Of a DNA stretch of 6,615 nt, positions 5,686 to 6,615 are shown one piece after another; the first letter of the stretch is position 1, and every line of letters begins with the position of its first letter. Position numbers and translations under genes: made by a program. Under the pieces are notes generated by a model that worked only from the letters and a program-made list of their open reading frames with translations, ran no database searches and was not told the DNA's origin. Source of the stretch: a bacterium (lineage in GTDB: Bacteria; Bacteroidota; Ignavibacteria; Kapaibacteriales; Kapaibacteriaceae); NCBI GenBank assembly GCA_020050895.1, contig JAGVJW010000274.1:1-6615 (forward strand). Reading direction: 5' to 3'.

Positions 5686-5835
5686 ATGCACTTGAACACA
5701 GGTACACCTGTTCAGGGTAATTCTGACAAGGAAATAGCAGGGCCCAATGTGCTTACTGTAATCGACACACTACGGAAAAGACAAATCCAGGACGAGGATA
5801 ATTCCACTTCCCGGATTACCATATATGAACGCTAA
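5686..5835 (+). CDS. Possible small protein of 49 residues, unknown function
   Basis: An ATG-started frame of 49 codons fills most of the space between mnmG and the convergent copper-binding gene, and ends in TAA overlapping that gene's stop codon. The product is hydrophilic (MHLNTGTPVQGNSDKEIAGP at the start, then VLTVIDTLRKRQ, closing SRITIYER) with no transmembrane segment, signal or cysteine. About two thirds of codons begin with a purine, as expected for coding DNA. A TATAAT lies 17-22 bp before the ATG, but only a weak AGGG (5678-5681) could serve as ribosome site. The frame is open upstream only to a TAA at 5632. I recognise no family. A chance ORF of this length is not rare, so it is a candidate only. 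Confidence 0.4.
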   Translation: MHLNTGTPVQGNSDKEIAGPNVLTVIDTLRKRQIQDEDNSTSRITIYER

Positions 5836-6134
5836 TTCCGATTAGTACAATTTCTGCACTTCTCGGCGCAGTTCGTTAAGCCCAGCTTGTCGCATTCCTT
5901 TGCGCAAGCACTGCATATCTCTTTGCAAAGTTCAAATAAGGCGTCGCCATAAGCAGAATTCCTTGCATAAAACCTTGCACTAAGCACGCATATATCGGCA
6001 CAGTCGCGACAAAGCTCAATACACTTCAGATACTTCTTGTCGCCCATAGACAGGCATTCACTGATACATGCTTCACATTCGGTTGCGCACGATAGACAGT
6101 CGTCTATTCCCATATCCTTTGTTTGGTGTTCCAT
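5832..6134 (-). CDS. Four-helix-bundle copper-binding protein (DUF326/Csp type)
   Basis: This is a cytosolic cysteine-rich protein of the copper storage (Csp)/DUF326 group, which packs four helices lined with thiols that bind many Cu(I) ions and buffer copper. The 100-residue product has 16 cysteines at 13, 16, 20, 23, 27, 38, 42, 45, 49, 70, 74, 77, 81, 89, 93 and 96. They recur mostly every three or four residues, so they face one side of each helix. There is no signal peptide, pointing to the cytoplasmic (Csp3-like) form. A GGAG lies only two bases before the ATG, closer than ideal. It is transcribed against its neighbours: convergent with mnmG and the small ORF, divergent from serS with 205 nt between. 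No CsoR or CueR site is recognisable upstream. Family assignment is strong; Cu(I) load is inferred from cysteine count. Confidence 0.93.
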   Translation of the reverse strand: MEHQTKDMGIDDCLSCATECEACISECLSMGDKKYLKCIELCRDCADICVLSARFYARNSAYGDALFELCKEICSACAKECDKLGLTNCAEKCRNCTNRN

Positions 6135-6273
6135 TGCTCCGCATTCAATTGTGGTTAATTACATTCCGCACACAGACTTTACAACCCTCCAACCGTCAGC
6201 CCTGTGCGTTTGTTTCATTCCAACTGTAGACACCATTACCTAACAGCACGCTGATGGTTGTTGAATGTCAGAT

Positions 6274-6303
6274 TGTAGTCAACTACATGTTGTATAGGCT
6301 ACA
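6274..6303. repeat. Array of TGTA/TACA dyads in the csp-serS intergenic region
   Basis: TGTAGT-CA-ACTACA (6274-6287) is a near-perfect dyad. It is followed at once by a second looser one, TGTA-tagg-CTACA (6291-6303). They lie between the divergent copper-binding gene and serS, so they could be operators for either. The look is loosely reminiscent of TACAnnTGTA copper-repressor boxes, but the spacing is different. No regulator can be named. Confidence 0.3.
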
Positions 6304-6317
6304 GACGTGCTAATTTG
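6290..6317 (+). promoter_or_regulatory. Weak Bacteroidota-like promoter for serS
   Basis: TTG (6290-6292) lies 18 bp before TAATTTG (6311-6317), close to the Bacteroidota pattern TTG-N19-TAnnTTTG but one base short. It is 22 nt upstream of the serS ATG. It is a tentative match and overlaps the TGTA/TACA dyad array. Confidence 0.25.
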
Positions 6318-6339
6318 CAACGTTTAAACGGAACTAATA

Positions 6340-6615
6340 ATGTTAGACATTCGCTTTGTTCGCGAGCATCCAGATGTTGTTCGCGAGAATTGTATAAAGA
6401 AGAATATTGACCCTGCTGGTATTGACCAAATAGTTCAGCTCGATGTTAGGCGCAGAGAGCTCATTCAGAGTGTCGAAAGCCTAAAGGCACTGAGAAATTC
6501 TGTTTCTGAAAATATTGCCGAAATAAAAAAGAGTGGTGGGAATGCCGATGCCAAGATTATCGAGATGCGAGAGGTTGGAGAAAGTATTAAACAATTTGAC
6601 ATTGAGCTTCGGTCA
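6340..6615 (+). CDS. serS: Seryl-tRNA synthetase, 3'-truncated by window edge
   Basis: SerS charges tRNA-Ser with serine and is a class II synthetase. The 92 visible codons cover the N-terminal tRNA-binding domain. It opens MLDIRFVREHPDVVREN, the characteristic family start that fixes ATG 6340. The long antiparallel coiled coil follows (LDVRRRELIQSVESLKALRN and on through ADAKIIEMREVGESIKQFDIELR), which reaches across the tRNA-Ser variable arm. The catalytic class II motifs lie beyond the window. Only a weak GGA (6330-6332) precedes the ATG. Nothing unusual in the visible part. Confidence 0.96.
   Translation, partial: MLDIRFVREHPDVVRENCIKKNIDPAGIDQIVQLDVRRRELIQSVESLKALRNSVSENIAEIKKSGGNADAKIIEMREVGESIKQFDIELRS

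Noticed and set aside
5694..5713. Hairpin GAAC-ac-AGG...CCT-GTTC, possible terminator
   Set aside because: No T-run follows, the stem has a bulge, and it lies within the candidate small ORF.
6037..6243. 68-codon + strand frame opposite the copper-binding gene
   Set aside because: It is the mirror of the cysteine-rich gene and its upstream region. The minus-strand product has clear family features and the + frame has none.

Overview
The window is chromosomal DNA from a bacterium, most likely of the Bacteroidota/Chlorobiota/Ignavibacteriota/Kapabacteria assemblage. That placement is tentative. It rests on the style of the MnmE, MnmG and SerS sequences, on the near absence of Shine-Dalgarno sequences before the genes, and on a rhodanese-like lipoprotein with a CGCCPFEDC loop of a kind I associate with Bacteroidota relatives. 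No rRNA, tRNA, insertion sequence or CRISPR array is visible, and no gap exceeds about 250 bases.

Layout on the + strand: the 3' part of mnmE (tRNA wobble-uridine GTPase, 5' end outside the window) runs to 1319. A sulfur/metal-flavoured group follows: an ArsR-family regulator (1510-1830), a rhodanese-like lipoprotein (about 1976-2470) and a small DsrE-family protein (2535-2888). A GNAT acetyltransferase (3077-3643) comes next. Then there is a perfect 16-bp parS centromere site (3649-3664) with a partial second copy, immediately upstream of mnmG/gidA (3730-5598). Beyond mnmG is a region with an inverted repeat, a promoter-like sequence and a possible 49-codon ORF (5686-5835). That ORF converges on a minus-strand gene for a 16-cysteine four-helix-bundle copper-binding protein (5832-6134). 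The window ends in the first 92 codons of serS (6340 onward, + strand).

How the genes may work together: MnmE and MnmG are the two halves of the enzyme that puts the (carboxymethyl)aminomethyl group on U34 of certain tRNAs, and here they lie about 2.4 kb apart. Between them is a possible stress or sulfur-handling unit: a four-cysteine ArsR regulator with an inverted repeat upstream, a lipoprotein rhodanese and a DsrE protein with a CGSC sulfur-carrier motif. The parS site beside mnmG suggests that this locus lies in the origin-proximal region handled by ParABS segregation, as in many bacteria where gidA is close to parAB.

The most notable signals outside genes are the parS site, an 18-bp perfect palindrome just after the DsrE start codon whose 12-bp core recurs upstream of the GNAT gene, and the unlisted small ORF beyond mnmG.
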